In this document: piece after piece, positions 50,607 through 59,349 of the stretch | Layout: each line of letters begins with the position of its first letter | Position numbering within the stretch: position 1 is the first letter of the stretch | Assembly: GCA_964406605.1 (NCBI GenBank) | Contig: CAYOSF010000005.1 | Location: 62,001 to 126,000 of the forward strand | Source of the DNA: CAYOSF01 sp964406605 | GTDB lineage: Bacteria; Chloroflexota; Dehalococcoidia; DSTF01; RBG-16-68-14 | Direction: 5' to 3' | Length of the DNA: 64,000 nucleotides | The notes under the pieces: generated by a model | Seen by the model: only the letters and a program-made list of their open reading frames with translations | The model's database searches: none | Told to the model about the DNA's origin: nothing | Made by a program: the position numbers and the translations under genes

Positions 50607-51410
50607 GTGCATATTGTCGTATGCGTCAAGCAGGTGCCGGACTGGGACATTCCCCCGTCCAGCTTCAAGATAGATGAGGCGGCCAAGAAGGTAGTGCCGC
50701 CGCCCGGCGTCTCGCCGGTCCCAAGCGAATTCGACAACATCGGAGTCGAGGGGGCCATGCGCATCAAGGACCAGGCGCCCGACACCAAGGTCACCATCAT
50801 GAGCATGGGACCGGAGGGCGCCCGCGACGCCATCAAGCACAGCCTGGCCATGGGCGCCGATGAGGGCGTGCTCCTTACCGACCCGCTGTTCGAGGACCTG
50901 GACTGGTACCAGATCGCCTTGGTGCTGTCCACCGCGATCAAGAAGCTGGAGGACGTGGAGCTCGTCGTCTGCGGCCGCCAGGCGGTGGACTGGGACATGG
51001 GCGTGACCGGCTCTGGCATCGCCGAACTGCTGGGCTGGTCGGTGCTCACGATCAGCAAGGACGTGCAGGTGCGCGACGGCACCGTGGTGGTCGAGCGGTC
51101 GCTCATGGACGGCACGGAGACGGTCGAGGCGCCGCTTCCGACGGTTGCGACCATCAGCAACGAGCTGGGCGAGCCTCGCTACCCGAAGCTGCAGCAGATC
51201 ATGCAGGCCGCCCGCAAGCAGGTGACCGTCTGGTCAGCCGCCGACCTTGGCCTGGACGCCGGCCAGCTCGGCCCGGATGCCCGCAAGCTCACGCTTGAGA
51301 AGCTCTTCGTTCCGGTGAGCGAGGCCGAGTGCGAGTTCATCGAGGGGGAGACCCCGGAGGAGAAGGCAGAGAGCCTGGCGCACAAGCTGGCGGAGGCCAA
51401 GCTCGTCTAG
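50607..51410 (+). CDS. etfB: Electron transfer flavoprotein beta subunit
   Basis: 267 aa. It begins IVVCVKQVPDWD and continues with AMRIKDQAPDTKVTIMSMGP, DLDWYQIALVLSTAI and LVVCGRQAVDWDMGVTGSGIAELLG, the ETF-beta core. AMP-binding residues lie in VATISNELGEPRYPKL. With EtfA it carries electrons from acyl-CoA dehydrogenases or other flavoenzymes to the respiratory chain. Start GTG 50607 follows AAGGAGG; an upstream frame extension has no signal. It is 82 bp before etfA. Confidence 0.94.
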   Translation: MHIVVCVKQVPDWDIPPSSFKIDEAAKKVVPPPGVSPVPSEFDNIGVEGAMRIKDQAPDTKVTIMSMGPEGARDAIKHSLAMGADEGVLLTDPLFEDLDWYQIALVLSTAIKKLEDVELVVCGRQAVDWDMGVTGSGIAELLGWSVLTISKDVQVRDGTVVVERSLMDGTETVEAPLPTVATISNELGEPRYPKLQQIMQAARKQVTVWSAADLGLDAGQLGPDARKLTLEKLFVPVSEAECEFIEGETPEEKAESLAHKLAEAKLV

Positions 51411-51492
51411 GCGCTGAGCAAGAGAGCTCATGACCGACAACCGAGAACCTACGTCGAGACACCGCCTCGACTGCGAGTGAGGAGCAACCAAC

Positions 51493-52479
51493 ATGGCAAA
51501 CTCAATCCTTGTTGTAGGAGAAGTAGCGGAGGGGGCGCTGGCCCCGATCGCCGCGCAGATGCTCGGCGGCGCGCGGAAGCTGGCCGGCGATTCGGGCGGG
51601 TCCGTCGCCTGCGTCGTGATGGGCTCGGGCGTCGACGCGATCGCCCAGGAAGCCATCGCCTACGGTGCGGACGAAGTCTACGTCGTCGATGACGCCGCCC
51701 TGGCGGAGTACAACAGCGACAGCTACGCACAGGCGATGATGAAGGTCGTCGAACAGGCCTCGCCGGCAGTCATACTGTTCGGCCAGAGCGACCTGGGCCG
51801 CGACCTGGCGCCCCGGCTGGCCTTCCGGCTGGGCACGGGCGTGATCATGGACACCGTGGAGCTGGCAATGGAGGGTGACAGGCTCCTGGGCACCCGTCCT
51901 TGCTATGGTGGGAGTGCCCGCGCCGTGAATATAGTGCGCGGCGATCCCCAGATCGCCACGGTCCGGGCGAAATCGCAGGAAGCGCTGGAAAAGGACGACG
52001 CACGTCAGGGTCAGGTGACCAAGGTCGACGCCGGGATCGACGCTTCCGCCGTGAAGGTGAAGGTGACCGGTCGCAAGGAGCTGGAGGTTGAGGGTATCCG
52101 CCTGGAGGATGCCGAGGTTATTGTGGCTGCGGGCCGCGGTATCGGCGGCGCGGAGAACTTCGGCCCCATCGAGGAACTGGCGGGGGTGCTCGGCGCCGCC
52201 ATCGGCGCAACCCGGGCCGTGTGCGACATGGAGTGGAGACCGGTCTCGGAGCAGATAGGCTTGACCGGCAAGATCGTGAGCCCGACGCTCTACATCGCCG
52301 TTGCGCTCTCCGGCGCCAGCCAGCACATGGCCGGCTGTTCGGGCGCCAAGAACATCATCGCCATCAACAAGGACCCCGACGCCAACGTCTTCGGGTTCTC
52401 GCGGTTCGGTATCGTCGAGGACTATGCGAAGGTCATAGGGCCGCTAACAGAGGCGCTGAAGAAGGAGAAGGGGAGCTAG
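51493..52479 (+). CDS. etfA: Electron transfer flavoprotein alpha subunit
   Basis: 328 aa. The FAD-binding C-terminal half is clear: AAGRGIGGAENFGPIEELA, RPVSEQIGLTGKIVSP, LYIAVALSGASQHMAG and IIAINKDPDANVFGFSRFGIVEDY. Near residue 255 the motif S-E-Q-I-G-L-T-G-K matches the FAD phosphate site. N-terminal domain VVGEVAEGALAPIAAQML starts the usual fold. GAGGAG lies before the ATG. Pairs with etfB. No bifurcating-type extra features are visible. Confidence 0.95.
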   Translation: MANSILVVGEVAEGALAPIAAQMLGGARKLAGDSGGSVACVVMGSGVDAIAQEAIAYGADEVYVVDDAALAEYNSDSYAQAMMKVVEQASPAVILFGQSDLGRDLAPRLAFRLGTGVIMDTVELAMEGDRLLGTRPCYGGSARAVNIVRGDPQIATVRAKSQEALEKDDARQGQVTKVDAGIDASAVKVKVTGRKELEVEGIRLEDAEVIVAAGRGIGGAENFGPIEELAGVLGAAIGATRAVCDMEWRPVSEQIGLTGKIVSPTLYIAVALSGASQHMAGCSGAKNIIAINKDPDANVFGFSRFGIVEDYAKVIGPLTEALKKEKGS

Positions 52480-52515
52480 GGGTCCAGGATCGCCGCCGGC
52501 TCCCCCGGGCTCGAC

Positions 52516-53274
52516 ATGAGCAAGCTGGTTGACCTACTCCGGCGCGCCACCCGAGCGGAGCCGGTTCCACTCGGTTTCGCCTCGGGTGCTCGCAAGTCTC
52601 CCTCTTCAATGCTCCTGGTGGCCGTGGTGGGCGAGCACTGGGCGCGAGGTGCCGGGGACGCAGTGGGTGCCGGGGCCGACGTCCTTCTGCTCACCGGCCA
52701 GCCGCAGGAGAAGGAGCTCGCGGACGCGATCTCGGTCGCCGACGGGCGGCCCTGCGGCATGGTGGCGAGTGGCGCTGACGCCGACCGGCTTTCCCGGCTA
52801 CGTGATGCGGGCTTCGATTTCTTGGTGCTGGATCCGGATGCGCCGGCGGGACTCGTTCAGGACGAACAGGGCACCTTCCTTCTCCGTCTCCGAGAGGAAT
52901 TGACGGAGGCCCAGCTTCGAGCCTTGAGTATGCTGGGGGTGGACGCCCTCTACGTGGAGCTGGAACCCGTCCGTCCGACCATCCGGCGGCAGATGGAGAT
53001 CCAGCGTATCAGCGGCCTGGCCCGCAGGCCGCTGTTGCTTCCAGTCCGGACGGACGCTCAGCAGGAGGACCTCCTCGCGCTGCGGGACGCCGGCGTCGTC
53101 ATGGTTGCCGTTGATCTCAAGGAGCGAGGAGCCGCTGATTCGATGCGCCGGCTGCGGGGCGTCATCGAGGCACTGCCTCCCCGCCGGCGCCCGAGAGTGA
53201 CCGTGGGCAAGGAGATAACCCTGCGGCCATCCCCCGACGAGGAAGAGGAAGAGGAGGAAGAAGAAGAGGAGTAG
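52516..53274 (+). CDS. Conserved protein with TIM-barrel-like strands and poly-glutamate tail
   Basis: 252 aa. Alternating strand-helix units (SSMLLVAVVGEHWARGAG, GADVLLLTGQ, GFDFLVLDPDA, VDALYVELEPV, RRPLLLPVRTD, AGVVMVAVDL) suggest a TIM-barrel-like fold. The last 12 residues are Asp followed by eleven Glu. No catalytic motif or family is recognised. It starts 36 bp after etfA and may be cotranscribed with etfBA. The Glu tail is encoded by a purine-rich GAG/GAA run that is prone to length change. Confidence 0.75.
   Translation: MSKLVDLLRRATRAEPVPLGFASGARKSPSSMLLVAVVGEHWARGAGDAVGAGADVLLLTGQPQEKELADAISVADGRPCGMVASGADADRLSRLRDAGFDFLVLDPDAPAGLVQDEQGTFLLRLREELTEAQLRALSMLGVDALYVELEPVRPTIRRQMEIQRISGLARRPLLLPVRTDAQQEDLLALRDAGVVMVAVDLKERGAADSMRRLRGVIEALPPRRRPRVTVGKEITLRPSPDEEEEEEEEEEE
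53239..53271 (+). repeat. GAG/GAA purine-rich simple repeat coding poly-Glu
   Basis: Eleven successive Glu codons with mixed GAG and GAA immediately before the stop codon. Confidence 0.85.
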
Positions 53275-53334
53275 CGAGCCATACGGCCGGGCCCGCACTT
53301 GGGCTCGGCTACCCGGCGCACTCACCCTGGGCAC

Positions 53335-53961
53335 ATGCTCGGACCGGCCGGGCGCGCTGGGAGAAAGGGGCAGACAATCGTAGGACCCCTGCGCCTTCTC
53401 GCTTTGCTGATGGCCGTTGTCGTCATCGGCGCGCCGATTCTGGCTGTCGTCCTGTTCCTCATAGCCGTTATTGGTAGTCCCGGCTCGTGCGAGACTGAGG
53501 GTCGACCGATTTCCTACACACCGGCGCTGGCGGCGTCGTTCCAGGAGAAGTGGGACCAGCTCAACGACACCTTGAACGCGGGCCAGCTATCCACGATCGT
53601 GGTCGACGAAGGCGAGGCGACGTCTCGCGCCCAGCTCTGGGTGGAGGAGCATGACGTTCCTGTCTCGGACCTCCGGGTCTGTTTCGGCGCTGAAGGAGGC
53701 AGTGCCTCCGGCAAGGTGGACATACCGTTCTTCCCCGGCGACGTAGACATCCTCGTCAAGGGCACGATGATCCTGACCGGGGAGCACCCCGAAGCGGGCA
53801 TTGCGGAGATGGAGGTGGGTGGGCTGCCGGGGCCGTTCACCGATCTTGTGGAGGGGTTCGTTACCGGCCTGATCGAGCAGGAGACCAAGAAGATAGCGCT
53901 GCCCCACGACTACGGATTGGCGTTCGCTGAGGGCGAGGCGACGGTCAGCGGGCAACCCTGA
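53335..53961 (+). CDS. Membrane-anchored extracytoplasmic protein, 208 aa
   Basis: One span (LLALLMAVVVIGAPILAVVLFLIAVI) followed by about 165 residues outside, containing a single early Cys (GSCETEG) and another near residue 125 (LRVCFGAEGG). The middle is strand-rich, with GKVDIPFFPGDVDILVKGTMIL and a helix GFVTGLIEQETKKI. No family is recognised. Start ATG 53335 is a choice; earlier TTG 53299 is possible and neither has a good ribosome site. It converges on the XdhC-like gene. Confidence 0.65.
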   Translation: MLGPAGRAGRKGQTIVGPLRLLALLMAVVVIGAPILAVVLFLIAVIGSPGSCETEGRPISYTPALAASFQEKWDQLNDTLNAGQLSTIVVDEGEATSRAQLWVEEHDVPVSDLRVCFGAEGGSASGKVDIPFFPGDVDILVKGTMILTGEHPEAGIAEMEVGGLPGPFTDLVEGFVTGLIEQETKKIALPHDYGLAFAEGEATVSGQP

Positions 53962-54046
53962 GCACAGCCGCGCAAAGAACCCGCAAGGCCGACGAGAGGC
54001 CGTTTTCTTCGGAAGGGAGACACTCTGGCTGGAAGGGAGCCTGCCT

Positions 54047-54883
54047 CTAGGCGCCGATCTTCGCCGGACGCGTCTCGGACATCTTCGCGCCACTGCCGCC
54101 CCGGCGCGTCGCGATGATCTCAGCGATGATGCTCACGGCGATCTCTTCAGGCGTTTCCGCCCCGATAGCCAGACCGATGGGGGTGTGGACGCGCTCCAGC
54201 GCCTCCCGCGGATAGCCTTCCTGCGCCAGGCGGGTGAGCACCGTTCCCGCCCGCCGCCGGCTCCCGATCATGCCTATGTACGCAGCCTCAGAGGTCACGA
54301 CCTCGCGCAGGCTTGCCTCGTCCTGCCTGTGTCCTCGTGACACCAACACGACATACGTGTTGGCGTCGATCGGGAACCTGCGCAGCTCCGCGACCAGGTC
54401 GCCGCAGACAACCCGATCCGCCATCGGAAACCGCTCGGCGTTCGCGAAGGCGGCCCGGTCGTCCAGTACCGTAACGGAGAAGCCCGTATGGGCGGCGATG
54501 GTGGCAATGGACAGGCCGACGTGGCCGCCCCCCACGATGAGCAGTGTCGCCGGGCTTTCGATTACCTCGATCATCACTTCGAAGGTGTCTTCCTCCGCCC
54601 CCGCCGACTCCACTCTTGTGCCGTCACCACGGTAGGACAGCGCTTCAGCCTGCCTGCGAGGGTGCTCCGTCAAGGCAGCGCGGGTGTCGGCGGCCACTGC
54701 CTCCTCCAGCGCGCCGCCTCCCAACGTTCCCACGGGGGGTTCCTCGGCGCGCACGAGCAGCTTCGCTCCCAGAGTGGGGCTCCCTCCATGCGGCGCGCGG
54801 ATGATGGTGGCGACGGCGACCGGGGGTCCGCCCCGGGCGGCAGCGACCAATGCCCGCGCTATCTCGATCTGCGGGTCGCTCAT
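54047..54883 (-). CDS. XdhC/CoxI family protein
   Basis: 278 aa. The N-terminal XdhC domain shows PVAVATIIRAPHGGSPTLGAKLLV and GTLGGGALEEAV, and the C-terminal Rossmann part has LLIVGGGHVGLSIATIA and YIGMIGSRRRAGTVL. Such proteins help insert or sulfurate the molybdenum cofactor of xanthine dehydrogenase or CO dehydrogenase-type enzymes. No molybdenum hydroxylase gene is in this window. Its ATG overlaps the ychF stop as ATGA. Confidence 0.9.
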   Translation of the reverse strand: MSDPQIEIARALVAAARGGPPVAVATIIRAPHGGSPTLGAKLLVRAEEPPVGTLGGGALEEAVAADTRAALTEHPRRQAEALSYRGDGTRVESAGAEEDTFEVMIEVIESPATLLIVGGGHVGLSIATIAAHTGFSVTVLDDRAAFANAERFPMADRVVCGDLVAELRRFPIDANTYVVLVSRGHRQDEASLREVVTSEAAYIGMIGSRRRAGTVLTRLAQEGYPREALERVHTPIGLAIGAETPEEIAVSIIAEIIATRRGGSGAKMSETRPAKIGA

Positions 54884-55968
54884 ACGTTGAACAGGATGTG
54901 CAGCAGGTCTCCGTCCTGAACCACGTACTGCTTGCCTTCCGTGCGCAGGAGGCCCCGCTTGCGCGCCTCCGCCATGGACCCACACTCCATCAGCTCCTGC
55001 CAGCCGATCGCCTCGGCTCGGATGAAGCCTCGGGCCATGTCCGTATGGACTTTGCCCGCCGCCTCCAGGGCCGTCGAGCCGTTTGCGAGCGGCCATGCGC
55101 GGCCCTCGGGCTCGTTCACGGTGAAGAAGGTGATGAGGCCCAACACGCGCTGCGAGAGGCGAAGCATCCGCTCCAGGCCGCCTTCCTCCAGCCCCAGGTC
55201 CTTCCGGAACTCCGCCGCGTCCTCGTCTGATAGCTCTGTCAGCTCCTGCTCCAGCTTGCCGCAGAGGGCGGCCACCTCGACGCCCGGGCCTCTCCAGCGC
55301 CCGGCGAGCTCCGCCTCGATCTCGTGTGCCCGCGCGATGTCGGCTTCATCGATGTTGGCCAGGACGAGCAGCGGCCTGTCGGTGAGGAGTTGGTATCCGC
55401 TGATGAGGCGGCGCTCGTCCGGAGAGAGGTCTTGCGTGCGGAGCGGCTCGTCCCGCTCCAGCGCCTCGCGCAGGCGCTGGATGAGCGACAGCTCGCGCTC
55501 GCCGGCCTCGCGTTCGCCCGCCTTGGCCGAGCGCACCGCTATGTCCAGCCGCTCATGGCGGCGCTGGAGGACCGCGGCATCCGCGAACGCCAGCTCCAGG
55601 TTCACGCTTGCGATGTCGCGGTGCGGATCGACGCTGCCCTCTGGGTGGGGAACCGACTCATCGCGGAAAGCGCGGACCACGTGCACGAGGGCGTCGCACT
55701 GCGAGAGTGCGGCCAGGTAGGCGCCGGCCGGCCCCTCGCCTCGGAGCGCCAGCGCGCCCGGGAAGTCCAGGTAGCGCGTCTCGGCGTGGGTCACCTTGCG
55801 GGGCTTGAGGACGGCGCAAAGCTGGTCGAGCCGCTCGTCGGGGATCTTCACGACGCCGATGTTCGGTTCGGCCGCCCCGAACGTGCCCGTGCGCGCGTGG
55901 CCACGCGTGACGGCGTTGAACACCGTCGTCTTGCCCGACAGCTCCAGCCCGATGATGCCCAGGTCCAC
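54880..55968 (-). CDS. ychF: Ribosome-binding ATPase YchF (Obg-like)
   Basis: 362 aa, normal length. The P-loop is GLELSGKTTVFNAV, a departure from the typical GLPNVGKSTLFN but with GK(T/S) kept. GTFGAAEPNIGVVKIPD gives the switch region, and LVLANIDEADI the ATP-specificity position (NxxE). A C-terminal TGS domain ends RTEGKQYVVQDGDLLHILFN. The protein binds ribosomes and ATP and is linked to stress and translation quality. Start is GTG 55968 with TGAGG five bases before. Confidence 0.94.
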   Translation of the reverse strand: MDLGIIGLELSGKTTVFNAVTRGHARTGTFGAAEPNIGVVKIPDERLDQLCAVLKPRKVTHAETRYLDFPGALALRGEGPAGAYLAALSQCDALVHVVRAFRDESVPHPEGSVDPHRDIASVNLELAFADAAVLQRRHERLDIAVRSAKAGEREAGERELSLIQRLREALERDEPLRTQDLSPDERRLISGYQLLTDRPLLVLANIDEADIARAHEIEAELAGRWRGPGVEVAALCGKLEQELTELSDEDAAEFRKDLGLEEGGLERMLRLSQRVLGLITFFTVNEPEGRAWPLANGSTALEAAGKVHTDMARGFIRAEAIGWQELMECGSMAEARKRGLLRTEGKQYVVQDGDLLHILFNV

Positions 55969-56304
55969 AGCAGCCTCAGCTTAGGGCGGCGGGATGGGGG
56001 GTGTCAATGGAAGAGGGGCACGCCCCAGGAGCGGGCGCGACCGAGTCAAGAGCCCTCTCGCCGGTCCAGACCGAAGAAGCGCGGAACCAGGCGGTTGCCG
56101 TTGCACATCGCGGTGCCTAGACTGCGGATGGCACAAGGGTCAACGGGAGCCAGGGATGCTGAGCCCAGGGAATCCAACGTTGGCTGGCGGCCGGGAGATT
56201 CGAAGGCCAGAGGCGGCAGATTACACAAAGAGGCTGGGCTTCGGGGAGAAGGCGAGGCCACGCGCAATCTCTCGATAGCCGGTAGAAAGGACCGGTGACG
56301 GCTA
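55969..56304. other. 336 bp divergent intergenic region
   Basis: Holds the ychF promoter at its left end. No gene, repeat or terminator was recognised in the rest; a weak AGAAAGGA lies 13 bases before the DUF4405 gene. Confidence 0.45.
55978..56007 (-). promoter_or_regulatory. Promoter of ychF, near-leaderless
   Basis: Perfect TTGACA (56002-56007), an 18 bp spacer and TAAGCT (55978-55983). The hexamer ends nine bases from the GTG, the same spacing as at rsh and dprA. Confidence 0.45.
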
Positions 56305-56631
56305 ATGAAGAGGGGAACGCTGCTCTACTTGGTCGGCGCGCTATTGCTGCTTGTGCTGCTGCTGCAGGTGTTTACCGGGTTCCTCCTCTGGCTGGCCATA
56401 CCCGCGCCAACGCCCGGCGCCAACCCGGGGGTGCGGGAAGCATTCATGCAAGGAAGGCGGCTGGAGGAGGAGTTCTTGTGGATCGGCCGCCATGACTGGG
56501 GGGAGATACACCGATGGGCCGCGATACCGTTCCTGATGCTGATGGGCGTTCACCTCCTCCTCAATCAGCGCTGGATAGTCAGCATCACCAGGAACCTGCT
56601 CCCTGGTAAGGGCAGGCCCGGCCGGAACTGA
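56305..56631 (+). CDS. DUF4405-like small membrane protein (cytochrome b561-like two-span unit)
   Basis: 108 aa. Two spans: LLYLVGALLLLVLLLQVFTGFLLWLAI and AAIPFLMLMGVHLLLN. A pair of His residues (EIHRWAAIP and MGVHLLLN) sits on opposite helix ends, as in DUF4405 proteins whose paired His can hold a heme between helices; a second pair of spans is missing, so it would need to dimerise. ALIPAPTPGANPG forms an outward loop. Lone gene between ychF and purA. Confidence 0.75.
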   Translation: MKRGTLLYLVGALLLLVLLLQVFTGFLLWLAIPAPTPGANPGVREAFMQGRRLEEEFLWIGRHDWGEIHRWAAIPFLMLMGVHLLLNQRWIVSITRNLLPGKGRPGRN

Positions 56632-56646
56632 TAGGCCCCTTCGCCT

Positions 56647-57930
56647 CTAACGTATGATGATCTGCTCGCGCTGCGGGCCGACCGAGATGGTCTCCACGGG
56701 GCAGCCCAAGAGCTCTTCGATGCGGTGGACGTAGGCCTGGGCCTGCTTGGGCAGGTCGCCGAAACGGCGTATCTCCACGCTGCTCTGCTGCCAGCCGACG
56801 TGCTCCTCGAAGACGGGCTTGACCCGCTCCAGGACTCCCATGGTGGAGGGGAAGGACTCGACCCGCTCTCCGTCCACCTCGTACGCGGTGCAGACCTGGA
56901 TGGATGGGAAGTTGTCCAGCACGTCGAGCCGGGTCATGGCGGCGGCCGACACGCTGTTCACCCGCACGCTGTAGCGTGAAGCGACGGCGTCGAACCAGCC
57001 GCAGCGACGCGGGCGTCCGGTGGTCGCGCCGAACTCCGGAGCCGGGCCTTCGCGCCGCAGGATGTCGCCCGTCTCATCCAGCAGTTCCGTCGGAAAGGGA
57101 CCGTTGCCTACCCGGGTCATGTAGGCCTTGTAGACGCCTACCACCTTCTCGATCTGTGTCGGCCCGATGCCCATGCCGATGGCCGCGCCCGCGGCCAGCG
57201 ACGACGGGGTAGCCGACGTGACGTACGGGTAGGTGCCGGCGTCCAGGTCGAGCAGGGCGCCCTGGGCGCCCTCCATCAGCACTTTCTCCCCACGATCCAA
57301 TGCCTGGCGGACTATTTCGGCAGTGTCGCGTATGTACGGCTTCAGCTTGTGCCCGAATTCGACAACCGTGCTGTACAGCTCCTCCAGATCGAGCGGAGGC
57401 GCGCTGTACATGCGCTCCAACAGGATGTTCTTGTCGGGCACGATCACCTCCAGCCGCGCCCGCAGAGCTTCAGGATTGATCAGGTCGGCCATGCGGATGC
57501 CCTGGCGCGCCACCTTGTCGCCGAAGGCCGGCCCGATGCCGCGCTTGGTGGTTCCGAGAGCCCGGTCGCCCCGAGCCTGCTCCTCCAGCTCATCCATCAG
57601 GGGGTGGTAGGGCATGAGCACCTGCGCGCGGTCGCTCACGTAGAGGTTCTTGGTGCTCACTCCGCGCGACTCGAGCGACTCGATCTCCTCCAGCAGTACC
57701 CGGGGATTCACCATGACGCCGTTGCCGATGAGGCAAAGCTTGTCCGAATGGAAGATCCCGGCCGGCACGAGGTGCAGGGCGAACTTCCCTAGATCATTGA
57801 CGATGGTGTGCCCGGCGTTGTCTCCTGCCGAATAGCGAGCGATGATGGTCGCATCCTGCGCAAAGAGGTCCACCATGCGCCCCTTGCCTTCGTCACCCCA
57901 CTGACCACCGATTACTACGAACGCTGGCAT
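56647..57930 (-). CDS. purA: Adenylosuccinate synthetase
   Basis: 427 aa. VVIGGQWGDEGKGRMVD is the GTP/IMP loop, DNAGHTIV the catalytic His region, GTTKRGIGPA and GAQGALLDLDAGTYPYVTS the IMP-binding blocks, and GATTGRPRRCGWFD a C-terminal signature. It makes adenylosuccinate from IMP and aspartate. Start ATG 57930 gives the standard N-terminus; the frame stays open upstream but that part is not conserved. Confidence 0.97.
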   Translation of the reverse strand: MPAFVVIGGQWGDEGKGRMVDLFAQDATIIARYSAGDNAGHTIVNDLGKFALHLVPAGIFHSDKLCLIGNGVMVNPRVLLEEIESLESRGVSTKNLYVSDRAQVLMPYHPLMDELEEQARGDRALGTTKRGIGPAFGDKVARQGIRMADLINPEALRARLEVIVPDKNILLERMYSAPPLDLEELYSTVVEFGHKLKPYIRDTAEIVRQALDRGEKVLMEGAQGALLDLDAGTYPYVTSATPSSLAAGAAIGMGIGPTQIEKVVGVYKAYMTRVGNGPFPTELLDETGDILRREGPAPEFGATTGRPRRCGWFDAVASRYSVRVNSVSAAAMTRLDVLDNFPSIQVCTAYEVDGERVESFPSTMGVLERVKPVFEEHVGWQQSSVEIRRFGDLPKQAQAYVHRIEELLGCPVETISVGPQREQIIIR

Positions 57931-58004
57931 AACGGTGCGCCCCGATGGGTCGAGGCGCTTGCTCCTTTCCCACTCGACGGTCAAAAGCCGCTGGCCCAGC
58001 GGGG

Positions 58005-58032
58005 AGTATACCAGAACTGAGTGCTAGTTCAA
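58005..58032 (-). promoter_or_regulatory. Promoter of purA
   Basis: TTGAAC (58027-58032), a 16 bp spacer and TATACT (58005-58010) on the minus strand, giving a leader of about 68 bases. Confidence 0.6.
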
Positions 58033-58117
58033 GAGGATTTCCAGGAATGAACGCGACCGCCGCCGGCTTGCCGCCGCCTCCTACGTACGGTTGCATGCCG
58101 CCCTGTCGAGCCCTACC

Positions 58118-59038
58118 ATGAATGCCGTTCGGCACCAGCCGACGCCTGCATTGCGCATGAACCGGTCGCCCGCTCCAAAGCAACGGGTCTCCGCCGTCTC
58201 TCTTCCGGCGCGCTACGAGCTACCCGGCACGCCCGAGGACGCGCCGGAGGGAGTGCAGGAAGCGTACCGGCAGACGGCATCCGTCCTGGGCAACGACCTG
58301 CACCTCTTCCAGGAAGGAATGCGTCTCCAGCTACGCATCGCGGGCGGCCAATCTTCGTCCATGGGCCGCACGCATGCCTATGCGGCGCTGATTGGGCTGT
58401 GGTCGCGCGCGTTCCAGGCGCTATCGGACGCCTGCCTCCTGGTTACCCGAGCCTCCTATGCTTCCTGCCCGCCGCTGGTGCGAACCGCGTGTGAGTGCAT
58501 AGCAGCTCAGCACCAGCTCCACGCCACGGACATGGGGGATTTCCTGGACTGGCTGGCCGCCGACATGACTCCCAACGAGGAGCACGAGGCGTTCGATATG
58601 GGCCTGGGCCGCTATTTCGCGGGCGAGCCTCTCGCCACCGACGAGCGCCTGCGCCGGGTCTACCGGCCGGCGAGCGAGCTGGGCCGCCCGAGCTTCGGCG
58701 CGACGCTTCTCCAGGTGGGGCCGGAATCCGATGAGCAGCGCCTCGCTCTCACCTTCGGAGCAGGCGCCTTCCACGCCGGCTGGTCGGAGGTGGTGCTGGG
58801 CTGGCTGCTTGCTCTCTGCGAGCGGCAACTGGCGGTGAGCGTCCGGGCTGAGGACATCTATGCGATCGCGGAGGAGGCTCGCGTAGCGTACGGTGATTTC
58901 GCGCGTCGGGTGGACGAGGCGGTCGCCAGGCCCGGTCGCTGCTCTATCGATGAGGTGGACGAGGACGGCGTGAAGCGCCTGTTGGCGAGGGACTTCCGTA
59001 GAGAGCCGGGCGGAGCGCCTAGGAGGATCTTGCTGTGA
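58118..59038 (+). CDS. Conserved hypothetical protein, 306 aa
   Basis: Soluble, helix-rich protein. LWSRAFQALSDACLLVTRASYASCPPLVRTACECIAAQ and EVVLGWLLALCERQLAVSVRAEDIYAIAEE are long amphipathic helices. A pattern H-x-L-H (QHQLHATD) and many Asp/Glu residues are present, but no known catalytic motif. The fold recalls all-alpha DUF-type proteins. ATG 58118 or a later ATG at 58157 could be the start. It is followed by 311 bp without a gene, then CoA-transferase genes. Confidence 0.65.
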   Translation: MNAVRHQPTPALRMNRSPAPKQRVSAVSLPARYELPGTPEDAPEGVQEAYRQTASVLGNDLHLFQEGMRLQLRIAGGQSSSMGRTHAYAALIGLWSRAFQALSDACLLVTRASYASCPPLVRTACECIAAQHQLHATDMGDFLDWLAADMTPNEEHEAFDMGLGRYFAGEPLATDERLRRVYRPASELGRPSFGATLLQVGPESDEQRLALTFGAGAFHAGWSEVVLGWLLALCERQLAVSVRAEDIYAIAEEARVAYGDFARRVDEAVARPGRCSIDEVDEDGVKRLLARDFRREPGGAPRRILL

Positions 59039-59199
59039 GGAGGGCCTCTATTGCCGCCGGAACGCACGAGCCCGCGCCGGGTGACTGGTGGCAAAGGGGG
59101 GTCCGGCGCGAGCTCTTTCTTGCAGGCGGGGGTCTCGGTAGGAGGTTTGAGTTCGACTCCGCATCCTGCATTCTCATGGTACCAAGTCCGGGCGTCCCG

Positions 59200-59221
59200 T
59201 TGTGTGTGGTAGATCACACAA
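59200..59221 (+). promoter_or_regulatory. CRP/FNR-like operator palindrome
   Basis: TTGTGTG-N8-CACACAA is a perfect inverted repeat with the 22 bp length and TGTG...CACA arms of the CRP/FNR class. Its centre is about 98 bp upstream of the predicted transcription start of the CoA-transferase genes. Confidence 0.5.
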
Positions 59222-59273
59222 GGGTGATCACCTTCCCTTCGGGGCAGCCGGCGCTGGGCCGCGCCACACGGAT

Positions 59274-59302
59274 TGCTCCCCGTGGGCGCGCCCGTGTATG
59301 AT
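59274..59302 (+). promoter_or_regulatory. Promoter of the CoA-transferase operon
   Basis: TTGCTC (59274-59279), a 17 bp spacer and TATGAT (59297-59302); start expected near 59309. Confidence 0.6.
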
Positions 59303-59349
59303 GCGAATCGCGCCCTCGCACTGAGGCACGACACCATGTTCGGACGATT

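Larger units (their letters stand above)
59039..59349. other. 311 bp regulatory region before the CoA-transferase pair
   Basis: Contains a perfect 7-bp-arm palindrome (59200-59221), a sigma70-type promoter (59274-59302) and a five-codon open frame (59336-59353) whose TGA overlaps the next ATG. A T-loop-like GTTCGACTCC at 59151-59160 does not fold into a tRNA. Confidence 0.5.

Noticed and set aside
53962..54046. Possible terminator between convergent genes (GGCC-GACGAGA-GGCC then GTTTTCTT)
   Set aside because: The stem is only four perfect base pairs and the T-run is interrupted, so support is too weak.
59140..59175. tRNA T-arm-like GTTCGACTCC
   Set aside because: The bases on either side do not pair to form a T-stem with a seven-base loop, and no acceptor or anticodon stem can be drawn.
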